From an uncultured Chlorobiaceae bacterium (lineage in GTDB: Bacteria; Bacteroidota; Chlorobiia; Chlorobiales; Chlorobiaceae), in NCBI GenBank assembly GCA_903895195.1, contig CAITSZ010000029.1, forward strand, positions 1 through 58,425: a stretch of 58,425 nt of DNA, written 5' to 3'. Made by a program: the position numbers and the translations under genes. The notes under the pieces are model-generated. The model searched no databases. It worked only from the letters and a program-made list of their open reading frames with translations, and was not told where the DNA came from. Below, piece by piece: positions 37,401 through 46,946 of the stretch. The number at the start of each line of letters is the position of its first letter. Positions within the stretch are counted from its first letter, which is position 1.

Positions 37401-38411
37401 ATGCAGGAGTGGTTTGCTCGTATACCAGGCATTGAGCTTGCGGAGCCTTGGTGGCTGCTCCTTTTGCCTCTGCTTCTTCTGGCAGCGTGGTTCAAGGAGA
37501 GGCATGAACGGCTTCGTAAAGGTCCGACAATACTCTTCCCCGGTCTTGAGTCCTTGCGCGACTTGGGATTCGGAGCTGGCCGCGTCTTGCGTTTACTGCC
37601 TCAATGGCTGCGCTGGAGCGCTCTTTTTCTCTCAGTTATCGCCCTTACCGGCCCCCATCTGCTTTACCGACAGACTGACGCCGAAGCGAAGGGTATAGAT
37701 GTCATGCTGGTGCTCGATATTTCAGACTCAATGCTGCAGAAGGATTTTGCCGGTGAAAGCCGTCTTGATGCAGCAAAAGAAGTTGCCCGAAACTTTGTAC
37801 TGCATCGTTCGAACGACAGAATTGGGCTTGTGGTGTTTCGCGGTAAAGGATATACGCAGTGTCCGCTGACGATTGATCATGAGGTGCTTGCTATGCTGCT
37901 TGACCGTCTTACCCCGACAGTGATACAGGATGAAGGGACCGCCATCGGGACCGCAATTCTCATAGCCGTCAACAGGCTTAAGGCCTCGGAATCGTCAAAT
38001 AAGGCAGTCATTCTTGTTACCGATGGTGAAAATAATACCGGAGAGGTTGGCCCCGCAACGGCTGCAGGCTTCGCCCTGCAGAGCGGTATCAGGATATATG
38101 CAATTAATGCCGGAGTTATCAGCCATGGTAATCGTCTGGATCTATCCGGGGAAAAAGGCAATCATCCGGTGATGGATGAAGAGTCGCTTCGCGGGATTGC
38201 CCGCACGACGGGCGGCAGGTATTTTGAAGTGAAAGATCATGCGGCATTTGGTGAAACAATGAAAGCTATCGGCCGTTTGGAGAAAAAACGGACGTCAGGG
38301 ACGATTATTGAGGGCCGTTCAGGATTGTTTACCCGATTGGTGTTGACTCTCCTCGCACTCATTTTTCTTGAAGTCATAGTGTCAAATACCAGATTATTGC
38401 GGATCCCGTAA
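37401..38411 (+). CDS. batA: BatA-type VWA membrane protein
   Basis: A 336-residue inner-membrane protein of the aerotolerance (Bat) system. Two membrane helices lie at the N-terminus (residues 17-30 and 72-88) and one near the C-terminus (LVLTLLALIFLEVIVS). A von Willebrand A domain has the MIDAS motif DISDS (Asp106, Ser108, Ser110), with GTAIGTA and VTDGENN as the other metal-site elements. It lies 30 bases upstream of batB. The start at 37401 has only a distant GAGG, so initiation is not strong. Confidence 0.88.
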   Translation: MQEWFARIPGIELAEPWWLLLLPLLLLAAWFKERHERLRKGPTILFPGLESLRDLGFGAGRVLRLLPQWLRWSALFLSVIALTGPHLLYRQTDAEAKGIDVMLVLDISDSMLQKDFAGESRLDAAKEVARNFVLHRSNDRIGLVVFRGKGYTQCPLTIDHEVLAMLLDRLTPTVIQDEGTAIGTAILIAVNRLKASESSNKAVILVTDGENNTGEVGPATAAGFALQSGIRIYAINAGVISHGNRLDLSGEKGNHPVMDEESLRGIARTTGGRYFEVKDHAAFGETMKAIGRLEKKRTSGTIIEGRSGLFTRLVLTLLALIFLEVIVSNTRLLRIP

Positions 38412-38441
38412 CCGGAATGCTCACAGGATGAAATTACACAT

Positions 38442-39464
38442 ATGAGTTTTGCCTGGCCTGAAAATATTGGCTACATGCTTCTTCTGATTCCACTTGCCGT
38501 TATTCTTGGCTATGGGGTTATGAGGCAGCTTCAGGCTCGCGAAGCGATTGCCACTCCGCTACTGTCGAGTGCCATAATGCCCGATGCCCGGTTATGGGTT
38601 CTCATTCTGAAAAAAGTCATGCTATTTTGCGGCATTGGTCTTGTGTTGTTTTCATTGAGCGGTCCACGCCTAACCGGTGGCGGTCGCCCGGTATTGCGAA
38701 AAGGTGCGGATCTGGTTTTTCTGCTTGATATTTCCCGCAGTATGAAGGCCCGGGATGTGCCGCCGGATCGTCTTGGTCAGGCTAAACAAGAAATTGCCAG
38801 CATCAGTCGTGCTGTTAAGGGAGGCCGGAGAGCGATCCTCCTTTTTGCGGCTTCTCCTCTTGTGCAGTGCCCCCTCACCACTGATCAGGAAGCTTTTGAT
38901 GCGCTGCTTGGCATGGCGTCACCCGATTTGATCGAAGAGCAGGGAACTGTATTTCGCTCGGCACTTAAGCTTTCCAGAAAACTCCTGAAACCGGAAACGG
39001 AAAACCAGACGCAGTCAGGTATAAAAGGAGAGAAGATAGTGGTGCTGCTGAGTGACGGTGAAGATCATGCCGGTGATTTTCTGGCTGAAGCCAAAAGGAT
39101 AAAGCAAGAGGGAATCCATGTTTTTGTCCTTGGAGTGGGCATGACTTCGCCTGTTACGATTCCCTTGGGAGGTACCGGAGAAGGAGTGAAGCGTGATGAA
39201 CGTGGACGCGCCATAGCGACAAGCTTCCATAGTGAAACATTGCAGAAGCTGGCTCATGAGGCAGGCGGATTATATTTCCGCCTTAAGGCTGATAATACCG
39301 TGAGCAGTGACATATCTGAACGGATTAACCATATCGAAGATGCCTCCCGCTGGGTGATGGAGCCTGTTGAGCGTGTGCCGCTTTCCCAGTATTTTCTTGC
39401 AGCCGGTCTTTTTTTTCTGCTTGCTGAAGCCCTTATTGGAAGAGGCGGAGGTAAGCTCCGGTAG
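38442..39464 (+). CDS. batB: BatB-type VWA membrane protein
   Basis: A 340-residue partner of BatA with the same layout: N-terminal helices (YMLLLIPLAVILGYGV and VMLFCGIGLVLFSLSGP), a VWA domain with DISRS (Asp96, Ser98, Ser100) and LLSDGEDHAG, and a C-terminal helix (YFLAAGLFFLLAEALIG). The block MKARDVPPDRLGQAKQEI is typical of BatB. It follows batA after 30 bases and is probably co-transcribed with it. In Bacteroidetes batC and batD follow here; in this window they lie elsewhere. Confidence 0.88.
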   Translation: MSFAWPENIGYMLLLIPLAVILGYGVMRQLQAREAIATPLLSSAIMPDARLWVLILKKVMLFCGIGLVLFSLSGPRLTGGGRPVLRKGADLVFLLDISRSMKARDVPPDRLGQAKQEIASISRAVKGGRRAILLFAASPLVQCPLTTDQEAFDALLGMASPDLIEEQGTVFRSALKLSRKLLKPETENQTQSGIKGEKIVVLLSDGEDHAGDFLAEAKRIKQEGIHVFVLGVGMTSPVTIPLGGTGEGVKRDERGRAIATSFHSETLQKLAHEAGGLYFRLKADNTVSSDISERINHIEDASRWVMEPVERVPLSQYFLAAGLFFLLAEALIGRGGGKLR

Positions 39465-39577
39465 TGGCTGTATCGTGTTTGTTACTTTCTGATAGTTGTT
39501 GAAAAACATTGTTATATTTACTTTATTATCAGGTGGTTGGAGTCATTTATTCTATAGACGAAAAAAACAGAAATGTT

Positions 39578-39877
39578 ATGGAGCAGCAGAATACTGGTCT
39601 GAAAGCTCTTGACTCTCTTGAGAGAGCGAAGCTTGGTTTCAGGGTTTTCAACTTGCCTTTTGATGAGGCCGAAGAGGTAATTGATGCTTACGTCAGCCAG
39701 GGAAATTATGATCCGGCGAGTGTTGAGCTTTTCAAGGATCAGCTCGATACGCAGAGGAACATTCAGGAAAAAGGTGCGGAGCTGCTTTCTACCAGCGCCC
39801 AGATTCTCCGTCATGTCGTAAGTTCTGTGATCAAGAATTGGCCGAAACCGCCAGAGGAAGAAACCTCTCATTCCTGA
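39578..39877 (+). CDS. hypothetical protein
   Basis: A ~99-residue, mostly helical protein starting MEQQNTGLKALDSLER. No family is recognised. It has no signal peptide or membrane segment, and the C-terminus ends in Pro/Glu (NWPKPPEEETSHS). The ATG at 39578 was preferred over an upstream start at 39509, but no ribosome site is evident. It lies 113 bases after batB, before a strong terminator, so it may be the last gene of the batA-batB unit. Confidence 0.6.
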   Translation: MEQQNTGLKALDSLERAKLGFRVFNLPFDEAEEVIDAYVSQGNYDPASVELFKDQLDTQRNIQEKGAELLSTSAQILRHVVSSVIKNWPKPPEEETSHS

Positions 39878-39930
39878 TAAGGGGAGAGGTATGTCTGGAG
39901 AAGTTGAAACCTCGTTTTAACAGTTATTTA

Positions 39931-39967
39931 AAAGGTTGCGGCAGTATTGTGCCGTAGCCTTTTTTCC
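39931..39967 (+). terminator. rho-independent terminator after batA-batB and the hypothetical gene
   Basis: An 11-pair stem (39933-39943 with 39950-39960, including G-T pairs), a six-base loop and a T-run. It lies between the hypothetical gene and clpB. Confidence 0.9.
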
Positions 39968-40117
39968 TTTCCGGTATCGCGGGCATTCAAGACGCAGGTG
40001 TTAACTTTTTTACCATCTTCATTGTTATACAGGAAGTAGTTTCTATGGCTTGCGGTAATGTTCCCCGAAGAGGGAAGCTGTATGTTTAAGAACCGAAAAC
40101 AAAAAACAATCACAATT

Positions 40118-41440
40118 ATGCAGTTTGATCCAAACAAATTTACGGTAAAAGCTCAGGAGGCCTTACAGTCGGCTTCAACGCTTGCCAGCAGCAGGCAGCA
40201 TCAGCAGATAGAGCCGGAACATTTGCTTTTGGCCATGCTTGAAGATAAAAGCAGTATTGCTGTCCAGATAGCGCAGAAGCTTGAAGCTCCTTCAGAGACT
40301 CTGCTTGCGGCACTTGATCGTGAAATAGAGAGAATTCCGAAGGTGACAGGCGCTTCGGCAACGGGGCAGTATCTTTCACAGAATCTCGGCAAGGTCTTTG
40401 ACGTAGCCTTGAAAGAGGCTGAAAAGCTGAAAGATGACTATATCAGCTCCGAGCATCTGCTTATTGCCATGAGTGAAGCAGGGCTCAACGTTTCGCGTAT
40501 GCTGAAGGATTCCGGTATTAACCGCGAAGCAATTCTCAAGGTGCTTACCACCATCAGGGGAACGCAGCGCGTGACCAGTCAGAGTGCCGAGGAGACCTAT
40601 AATTCACTGAAAAAATATTCGCGCAACCTCAACGATCAGGCCCGCAAAGGAAAGCTCGATCCGGTTATCGGTCGTGATGAAGAAATTCGCAGGGTGTTGC
40701 AGATTCTCAGCCGACGCACCAAAAATAATCCGGTGTTGATTGGTGAGCCTGGAGTTGGTAAAACAGCTATTGTGGAGGGAATCGCCCAGCGCATTGTTGC
40801 CGGTGATGTGCCTGAAAACCTGAAGAGCAAACAGATAGCAGCGCTTGACATTGCTCAGCTTGTTGCCGGTGCAAAGTTTCGCGGTGAGTTCGAGGAACGG
40901 CTTAAGGCAGTCGTTCGTGAAGTGCAGTCGTCTGATGGAGAGATTATTCTCTTTATTGATGAAATCCATCTGCTTGTCGGCGCGGGTTCTGCCGAAGGCT
41001 CAATGGATGCTGCAAATATCCTCAAGCCCGCGCTTGCCCGCGGAGAGCTTCGCTGCATAGGCGCTACAACTCTCGATGAGTACCGCAAGCATATTGAAAA
41101 AGATGCCGCTCTCGAGCGCCGCTTTCAGACCGTTGTGGTCGATCAGCCGAGCGTGGATGACACCGTCTCAATTCTGCGCGGCCTCAAGGAGAAATATGAG
41201 ATTCATCATGGAGTAAGAATCAAGGATGCCGCAATTGTTGCAGCTGCCGAACTCTCCAACCGCTATATTTCAGATCGTTTTCTTCCCGATAAGGCAATCG
41301 ATCTGATTGACGAGGCATCGTCCCGATTGAGGCTCGAAATAGACAGCAGCCCCGAAGAACTCGACCGAATCAACCGCGAGATTCGCCGTCTCGAAATCGA
41401 ACGCGAAGCCCTGAAACGCGAACTCGAAGCCGGAGGTTAA
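40118..41440 (+). CDS. clpB: short ClpB-like chaperone with one AAA+ module
   Basis: A 440-residue protein with the ClpB N-domain (two Clp repeats, about 1-145) and the first nucleotide-binding domain. Walker A is GEPGVGKT (209-216), Walker B LFIDEI (278-283), and the Arg finger pair ERRF lies near 334. It stops inside the start of the coiled-coil middle domain ([15 protein letters not shown]), so the second AAA+ module is absent. The sequence after the stop does not resume ClpB coding, so this is not a simple frameshift. I recall similarly short ClpB proteins in other Chlorobi. ATG 40118 matches the family start; ATG 40082, with a better ribosome site, would add 12 residues. Confidence 0.9.
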   Translation: MQFDPNKFTVKAQEALQSASTLASSRQHQQIEPEHLLLAMLEDKSSIAVQIAQKLEAPSETLLAALDREIERIPKVTGASATGQYLSQNLGKVFDVALKEAEKLKDDYISSEHLLIAMSEAGLNVSRMLKDSGINREAILKVLTTIRGTQRVTSQSAEETYNSLKKYSRNLNDQARKGKLDPVIGRDEEIRRVLQILSRRTKNNPVLIGEPGVGKTAIVEGIAQRIVAGDVPENLKSKQIAALDIAQLVAGAKFRGEFEERLKAVVREVQSSDGEIILFIDEIHLLVGAGSAEGSMDAANILKPALARGELRCIGATTLDEYRKHIEKDAALERRFQTVVVDQPSVDDTVSILRGLKEKYEIHHGVRIKDAAIVAAAELSNRYISDRFLPDKAIDLIDEASSRLRLEIDSSPEELDRINREIRRLEIEREALKRELEAGG

Positions 41441-41585
41441 CCCAATCAAGTCCCCGTCTGCTCTTTGTCATCCCGACCAAAAGGAGGGATCTATGATTTA
41501 TTGCAGTGAAAATTGTACATTACCGGTTGCATATCATTGGATGTTTTCTATACCTGGATCTTATTAAACAAGTAAATACGCCCAA
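41441..41585 (+). other. intergenic region clpB / SYLF gene with an imperfect repeat and a tiny ORF
   Basis: CATCCCGACC...GGAGGGATC (about 41469-41491) is a short imperfect inverted repeat (ATCCC/GGGAT) resembling dispersed repeats of other genomes. Immediately after it, an AAGGAGGG sequence precedes ATG 41493, opening a 24-codon ORF to 41567. The ORF may be chance, with the ribosome-site-like bases coming from the repeat. Confidence 0.35.
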
Positions 41586-42131
41586 ATGATGAAGAAGATG
41601 ATGATCATGAAAATTGCTGTGCTGGCATGTATGCTTGCGGGATTGGTTTTTTCCACTGCTAGGGCAGGATGGGACCCGGCTGATGAGGATCATGCAAAAG
41701 CCGGGGTTGAGTTTTTCAAAAAGAATGCTCCCGTGCTTGATCGTTTTTTTGAAAAAGCCTACGGTTATGTAGTTTTTCCTGATGTTTTCAAGGGAGGATA
41801 TTTTATTGTCGGAGGGGGACATGGTAATGGTTATGTCTATGAGCTTAATACTCTTGTCGGACATTCATCGATTACGCAGTTCAATGTAGGCCCTCAGCTT
41901 GGCGGACAGTCATTTTCGGAAATCATATTTTTTAAGGACAAGGCAGAGCTCGATAATTTCAAAAAGGGAAATTATGAGTTGAATGCTCAGGTAGAGGGAG
42001 TCGTGGCTACTACGGGAGCGGCTACCACAATTGATTATTCTCATGGTGTAGCTGTTTTTGTGCTTCCTAAGGCTGGGATTATGGCTGAAGCGACGGTGGG
42101 CGGCCAGAAGTTTTCTTATCGGCAGTACTGA
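41586..42131 (+). CDS. SYLF-domain protein, secreted
   Basis: A 181-residue protein with a signal peptide (IMKIAVLACMLAGLVFSTARA), then the SYLF/Ysc84 fold. The first block (AYGYVVFPDVFKGGYFIVGGGHGNGYVYE) and the later one (HGVAVFVLPKAGIMAEATVGGQKFSY) are diagnostic. SYLF proteins bind lipids in eukaryotes; bacterial members are periplasmic or membrane-associated and of unknown function. Several N-terminal Met codons (41586, 41589, 41598, 41601, 41607) leave the exact start open. It is a lone gene between clpB and gatB. Confidence 0.85.
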   Translation: MMKKMMIMKIAVLACMLAGLVFSTARAGWDPADEDHAKAGVEFFKKNAPVLDRFFEKAYGYVVFPDVFKGGYFIVGGGHGNGYVYELNTLVGHSSITQFNVGPQLGGQSFSEIIFFKDKAELDNFKKGNYELNAQVEGVVATTGAATTIDYSHGVAVFVLPKAGIMAEATVGGQKFSYRQY

Positions 42132-42200
42132 AAAGTTTTTATAAGCAGGAGAGACCTCGGTGATAGCGAACTGGTGTTTTTCAATAACGTTATTTTTGCA

Positions 42201-43628
42201 ATGAACTATGAATTAGTAGTGGGCCTTGAGGTCCATTGTCAGCTGAATACAGCAAGCAAGGCTTTCTGCGGTTGTTCTGCTCTTTTTGGCAAACCCGCCA
42301 ACAGCAATGTCTGTCCGGTTTGTCTTGCTCTTCCGGGAGCACTGCCAGTCCTTAACCGCCGAGTTGTCGAGGACGCGGTCAAACTGGGACTTGCAATGGG
42401 CTGTACTATTGCACCCAGTTCGGTTCTCGCCCGTAAAAACTATTTTTATCCTGATCTGCCGAAAGGCTACCAGATTTCACAGTTTGAAGAGCCTATCTGC
42501 AGTGAAGGAGTTCTCAAAATTGAGGCCGGTGAGGGCGAAAAGGTTATCAGGCTGATCAGAATTCATATTGAAGAGGATGCAGGCAAGTCGATCCATGATA
42601 TCGGCGAGGATACCTACATCGATCTGAACAGAAGTGGTGTGCCGTTGCTGGAAATAGTCAGTTACCCGGATATGCGCACTCCAAAGGAGGCTTCCGCATA
42701 TCTGCAGAAAGTGCGGCAGATTGTTAAGTACCTTGGTATTTCTGATGGGAACATGGAGGAAGGAAGCTTGCGCTGTGATGCCAACGTTTCTCTGCGTCCT
42801 GTAGGGTCGACGGAGTATGGTACCCGTACCGAAATCAAGAATATGAACTCCTTCAAGAATGTTGAAAAAGCCATTGAGTTTGAGGCTGATCGCCATAAGG
42901 AGATTCTGGAAGGTGGCGGCGTTATCATCCAGGAAACCAGGCTTTGGGATGCAGATAAGGGAGAGACTCGTTCAATGAGGGGTAAGGAATTTGCGCATGA
43001 TTATCGTTACTTCCCTGATCCTGATCTGATTCCTGTGCTTGTTGACCAGGATATGCTTGACCGTATGCAGAGTGAGCTGCCTGAATTTCCTGAAGTTCGT
43101 GCAAACCGTTTTGTTTCGGAGTATGCCATTCCAGCCTATGATGCCGGCGTTCTTACTGTTGAAAGAGAGGTTGCAGATTATTTTGAGGCTACCGTCAAGG
43201 TTTCGGGTGATACAAAAGCATCCTCAAACTGGGTGATGGGTGAGGTGCTGCGCACGCTGAAAGAAAAGTATCTTGATATTTCGGAGTTTTCGATTGCGCC
43301 CGACCGTCTTGGCGGGCTTGTTCGTCTTATTGGCGAAGGGATGATCAGCAATACCATCGCTAAACAGGTGTTCGAACTCATGCTGGATAATGGTGCCACT
43401 GCGCTTGAGATTGTTCAGCGTGATGGTCTGGCCCAGGTTTCAGACAGTGGCGCTATTGAGAGTGTTATAGATGAAATTCTCGCGGCTAATCCCGCTCAGC
43501 TTGCTGCCTATCGCAGCGGAAAGACTCAGCTGCTTGGCTTTTTTGTAGGACAGTGCATGAGCCGTATGAAAGGCAAGGCTAATCCCAAAATGGTCAATGA
43601 GGTTCTTCTGAAGAAGCTTGAGGTGTGA
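42201..43628 (+). CDS. gatB: Asp/Glu-tRNA amidotransferase subunit B
   Basis: Kinase/transferase subunit of the GatCAB complex that converts Glu-tRNA(Gln) or Asp-tRNA(Asn) to the amide. The start [15 protein letters not shown] and [18 protein letters not shown] (about 186-203) are signature regions. The C-terminal YqeY-like tail (about 330-475) contacts tRNA. The length of 475 residues is standard. The ATG at 42201 was chosen over 42174 for family match. gatA and gatC are elsewhere. Confidence 0.96.
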   Translation: MNYELVVGLEVHCQLNTASKAFCGCSALFGKPANSNVCPVCLALPGALPVLNRRVVEDAVKLGLAMGCTIAPSSVLARKNYFYPDLPKGYQISQFEEPICSEGVLKIEAGEGEKVIRLIRIHIEEDAGKSIHDIGEDTYIDLNRSGVPLLEIVSYPDMRTPKEASAYLQKVRQIVKYLGISDGNMEEGSLRCDANVSLRPVGSTEYGTRTEIKNMNSFKNVEKAIEFEADRHKEILEGGGVIIQETRLWDADKGETRSMRGKEFAHDYRYFPDPDLIPVLVDQDMLDRMQSELPEFPEVRANRFVSEYAIPAYDAGVLTVEREVADYFEATVKVSGDTKASSNWVMGEVLRTLKEKYLDISEFSIAPDRLGGLVRLIGEGMISNTIAKQVFELMLDNGATALEIVQRDGLAQVSDSGAIESVIDEILAANPAQLAAYRSGKTQLLGFFVGQCMSRMKGKANPKMVNEVLLKKLEV

Positions 43629-43635
43629 CAGGGTT

Positions 43636-43893
43636 TCAGCCTTCGCTGTCGAAGAGATCTTTGATGCGGGGTGTATCAGGCCAGGTTTTGGCAAGTTCCG
43701 GATTGATGACCTCTATTTTTTTTCTGGCTTCCTGCAGCCTTTTTTTGCAGTTGTCGGCAATGGTAAGCCCCTCTTCGTAGAGTGATATGGATTTTTCGAG
43801 GCCGGTTTCTGGATTTTCAATGTTCCGGGTTATTTCCTCAAGTCTCGATATGAGTTCTTCGATAGCGGGTTTTCCGGAATTTTGTGCAGTCAT
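43636..43893 (-). CDS. xseB: exodeoxyribonuclease VII small subunit
   Basis: An 85-residue helical protein with the XseB core AIEELISRLEEITRNIENPETGLEKSISLYEEG, whose LEEI...IENPE...LEKSISLYEEG pattern is diagnostic. It works with XseA in degrading single-stranded DNA; xseA is not adjacent. It is convergent with gatB with only 7 bases between stop codons. Confidence 0.92.
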   Translation of the reverse strand: MTAQNSGKPAIEELISRLEEITRNIENPETGLEKSISLYEEGLTIADNCKKRLQEARKKIEVINPELAKTWPDTPRIKDLFDSEG

Positions 43894-43966
43894 GTGGTGT
43901 AAGAGTTTATTATAGTGTGTATGAAAATAGGTAAAGCGAAAGATTATTCAAAAGGCAGGTGTGTGA

Positions 43967-44980
43967 GTGAAGTTTGTTGATAGTGCGTCAATTTATGTTC
44001 AGGCTGGAGACGGCGGAAAAGGTTGTGTGAGTTTTCGTAGGGAAAAGTTTGTGCCCAAGGGGGGACCTGATGGCGGCGATGGCGGCCGTGGAGGTCATAT
44101 ATGGCTGAGAACCAACCGCCAGCTTACAACTCTTCTTGATTTCAAATATAAAAAGAAGTATCTGGCAGTTCGCGGTGTCCATGGACAGGGTGCCAGGAAA
44201 ACAGGAAAAGATGGTGGCGATGTTACTATAGATGTTCCATGCGGAACCATTGTAAGAAACGCTGAAACCCAGGAAATCATTGCTGATCTGACAGGTGTGG
44301 ATCAGGAAATTTTAATTGCCAGAGGCGGAAAAGGCGGCAGGGGAAACCAGCATTTTGCCACCCCGACGCGTCAGGCTCCGCGGTATGCCGAGCCCGGCCA
44401 AAAGGGTGAAGAGTTTACGCTCGAAATGGAGCTGAAGCTTATGGCCGATGTCGGTCTGGTTGGTTTTCCAAATGCGGGAAAGTCCACGCTTATCTCTGTG
44501 ATCAGTGCGGCGAAACCAAAAATTGCCGATTATCCGTTTACCACTCTGGTGCCGAATCTCGGTATCGTGCGTTATGAAGAGTACAAGTCGTTTGTTATGG
44601 CTGATATTCCGGGAATCATTGAGGGTGCGGCAGAGGGTAAGGGGCTTGGTATTCAGTTCCTGCGCCATATAGAACGCACTAAAATACTTGCTGTTCTTGT
44701 TTCGGCAGATTCTCCTGACATAGCCGAAGAGTACCGGACGCTTCTCGGAGAGCTTGGTAAATTTAACACAGGGCTTCTTGACAAGCCGCGGATAGTGGTT
44801 ATTACAAAAATGGATATTGCGGCTGAAGATCTTGAAATTCCCGTCTTTGAAGAAGGTATCAAGGTACTTCCCATTTCCGCTGTTTCAGGACAGGGATTGA
44901 AGGAGCTTAAAGATGAACTCTGGAAAGAGGTATCGATTCGCATCAGGGCTGACGAACCGTTGGAAGAGGGTCTCGAGTAG
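43967..44980 (+). CDS. obg: GTPase Obg
   Basis: Essential ribosome-assembly GTPase. The glycine-rich N-terminal Obg fold is visible ([25 protein letters not shown]), followed by the G domain with GFPNAGKST (G1), [12 protein letters not shown] (G3) and TKMD (G4). The length of 337 is typical of the minimal form without the C-terminal extension. It starts at GTG 43967, supported by the family N-terminus [16 protein letters not shown] and by AAAGGCAGG upstream. It is followed after two bases by the acetyltransferase gene. Confidence 0.96.
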   Translation: MKFVDSASIYVQAGDGGKGCVSFRREKFVPKGGPDGGDGGRGGHIWLRTNRQLTTLLDFKYKKKYLAVRGVHGQGARKTGKDGGDVTIDVPCGTIVRNAETQEIIADLTGVDQEILIARGGKGGRGNQHFATPTRQAPRYAEPGQKGEEFTLEMELKLMADVGLVGFPNAGKSTLISVISAAKPKIADYPFTTLVPNLGIVRYEEYKSFVMADIPGIIEGAAEGKGLGIQFLRHIERTKILAVLVSADSPDIAEEYRTLLGELGKFNTGLLDKPRIVVITKMDIAAEDLEIPVFEEGIKVLPISAVSGQGLKELKDELWKEVSIRIRADEPLEEGLE

Positions 44981-44982
44981 TC

Positions 44983-45450
44983 ATGCAGCAAAGTGAACTC
45001 CATGTGAGGTATGCGCGTCTTGCTGATGCAACGGCAATTTCCGCGATTACTGCGGAGTATGCCCGTCAGGGAATTATGCTGGAGCGTTCGGGTGAGAATA
45101 TTGTCGAAAATATCCGTAATTTTTTTGTCGCTGAATATAGCGGTGAGGTCATAGGATGCTGCGCTATTGCATTTTATACCTCAAAGCTTGCTGAAATTCG
45201 CTCTCTTGCTGTTTTTAACCGTTACAAAATGAAGGGGATCGGGCGCCTGCTGGTTGAAAAGGCGGAGTCGGTTCTTGGTGAGGAGGGGGTGAGTGAGGTT
45301 TTTGTTTTGACTTTGAGCAGTGAGTTTTTCAGGCGTCTTGGGTACCGTGAAATTCAAAAAGAGTATTTTCCGCAGAAAATATGGAGGGATTGCACTCATT
45401 GCCCTAAGCTGATGGCGTGTGATGAGATAGCTATGGTGAAAACGCTCTGA
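44983..45450 (+). CDS. short ArgA-type N-acetyltransferase
   Basis: A 155-residue GNAT acetyltransferase. The CoA site lies in RSLAVFNRYKMKGIGRLLVEKAE. The C-terminus FFRRLGYREIQKEYFPQKIWRDCTHCPKLMACDEIAMVK has the CxxC...C pattern seen in the short N-acetylglutamate synthases that lack the kinase-like domain of classic ArgA. It could therefore perform the first arginine step. It is coupled to obg by a 2-base gap, which is not an arginine locus. A general amino-acid acetyltransferase is the alternative. Confidence 0.8.
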   Translation: MQQSELHVRYARLADATAISAITAEYARQGIMLERSGENIVENIRNFFVAEYSGEVIGCCAIAFYTSKLAEIRSLAVFNRYKMKGIGRLLVEKAESVLGEEGVSEVFVLTLSSEFFRRLGYREIQKEYFPQKIWRDCTHCPKLMACDEIAMVKTL

Positions 45451-45508
45451 GGTATAGTATAACGATTGTGGGTAGTGGGTTAATCAACCAAAAAGGTAAC
45501 AGACATAC

Positions 45509-45775
45509 GTGATTGTAAAGGAAGTTGTTGTTAAAAACAAGGCGGGGCTGCATACGAGGCCTGCAGCGTCGGTGGTTAAGCTTGCGTCGCGGTTTAAGTC
45601 GGATTTTTATATTGAGATGCAGGGTGTTGAGATTAATGCGAAGTCAATTATTGGTGTTATGAGCCTTGCGGCTCCTAAAGGAACCAGGTTGACGCTCAAG
45701 CTGGAGGGTGAGGATGCTGATGAAGCTGCCCGTCAACTGGTAGAGTTTTTTGAACAGGGATTTGGAGAACAATAG
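45509..45775 (+). CDS. HPr-family phosphocarrier protein
   Basis: An 88-residue HPr. The phosphorylated His is in NKAGLHTRPAAS (residue 15), and the regulatory Ser motif is NAKSIIGVMSLAAPKG (~46). It starts at GTG 45509 with an AAAAGG sequence before it. No PTS enzyme I or sugar permease is nearby, and green sulfur bacteria are autotrophs, so it is likely regulatory (an HPr-kinase type system) rather than for sugar uptake. It lies 24 bases upstream of a polysaccharide operon. Confidence 0.9.
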   Translation: MIVKEVVVKNKAGLHTRPAASVVKLASRFKSDFYIEMQGVEINAKSIIGVMSLAAPKGTRLTLKLEGEDADEAARQLVEFFEQGFGEQ

Positions 45776-45799
45776 ATTGAAAACTGTCCAAGTGCGTTA

Positions 45800-46942
45800 T
45801 TGAAACCGTTGCGGATTGCATTCATCACTCCCTTTTTTCCTCTGAAAGGCGGCATTGCCCGTTTCAGCGGACTGTTGAGGGATGCCCTTCTTCAAAGGGG
45901 TTATGATGTTGTTTCCATTTCATTTAAGGCACTCTACCCTGAGTTTTTATCAAAGGGCGCCGTTGTTGCTCCCCATGCAGCAGATGCTGTTATTTCCGAA
46001 GCTTGTCGCCTGGTTCTCTATAACCCCTTTTCCTGGTTTGGAGCAATCCGCTCGATAAGGGTATTGAAACCCGATATCCTTTTAGCAGCATACTGGACTG
46101 GTCTATTGGCTCCCTTCTATTATCTGTTGCGCCGCTTGACCGGCATCCGGATTGTTGTGCTGCTCCATAATTTTTCCTCTCATGAATCATTCTTTTTTGA
46201 TTCCTTCATGCGCTGGTTGCTTCGGGCTTTTGCTGATGGATTTGTGACACTCTCGAAAGCTGTTTCAGAGCAGGTTAGTCTCGCTATGCCCCATATTCCG
46301 ATGCTGACGCTTTTTCACCCTCTCTATGAACCGGAAGGAGGCGCTTGTTCAATGCTTGATGCACGAGGTGAACTTCACCTTGCGGAAGAGTCTCCTGTTC
46401 TGCTTTTTTTTGGGTATGTGCGTCGCTATAAGGGGCTCGATATGTTGCTCCATGCCATGCCGGAAATTTTGAAAAAGAACCCGGCGCTCAGGCTGGTTGT
46501 TGCGGGACAGTTTTTTCAGTCTCAGGATACCTACAAGGAGATGATCAGTCAGCTGGGTATTGGCGGCAGTGTCGATCTCTATCCGGAGTATGTTTCTCCG
46601 GAACGCACAGCCCTTTTTTTTGCAGCAGCTGATGCTGTAGTGCTTCCTTATCGCAGTGCAACCCAGTCGGGAGTGCTGCAGCTTGCGTACGGTCATGGAT
46701 TGCCTGTTATTGTTACTCCTGCAGGTGCTCTCCCTGAGATGGTGCGGCAGGGCGAAACCGGTTTTATCGCCCGTGATTGTTCGTCAGAGGGGATTGCGGA
46801 AGCGGTCGGTGAGTTCCTTGAATGCAGAATGGATTTGACCGGGGTGCGTTCAGCTATTGAAGTGTTGTGTAAAGATTTTTCCTGGGACTTTTTTGCGGCT
46901 GCCACAGGTGCTTTTCTTGAAGCACAAGCTTCCGGGAGGTAA
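45800..46942 (+). CDS. glycosyltransferase family 4
   Basis: A 380-residue GT-B enzyme. It starts at TTG 45800 with LRIAFITPFFPLKGGIARFSGLL, a typical GT4 N-terminus. The donor domain shows LFFGYVRRYKGLDMLLHA and the nucleotide-sugar motif ADAVVLPYRSATQSGVLQLAYGHGLPVI. It transfers an activated sugar in surface polysaccharide synthesis; donor and acceptor are unknown. First gene of the six-gene operon, 24 bases after HPr. Confidence 0.85.
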   Translation: MKPLRIAFITPFFPLKGGIARFSGLLRDALLQRGYDVVSISFKALYPEFLSKGAVVAPHAADAVISEACRLVLYNPFSWFGAIRSIRVLKPDILLAAYWTGLLAPFYYLLRRLTGIRIVVLLHNFSSHESFFFDSFMRWLLRAFADGFVTLSKAVSEQVSLAMPHIPMLTLFHPLYEPEGGACSMLDARGELHLAEESPVLLFFGYVRRYKGLDMLLHAMPEILKKNPALRLVVAGQFFQSQDTYKEMISQLGIGGSVDLYPEYVSPERTALFFAAADAVVLPYRSATQSGVLQLAYGHGLPVIVTPAGALPEMVRQGETGFIARDCSSEGIAEAVGEFLECRMDLTGVRSAIEVLCKDFSWDFFAAATGAFLEAQASGR

Positions 46943-46946
46943 TCTC

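Noticed and set aside
40118-41585. clpB as a frameshifted or broken gene
   Set aside because: After the stop at 41438-41440 no frame resumes ClpB middle-domain or NBD2 sequence, and NBD1 is fully intact.
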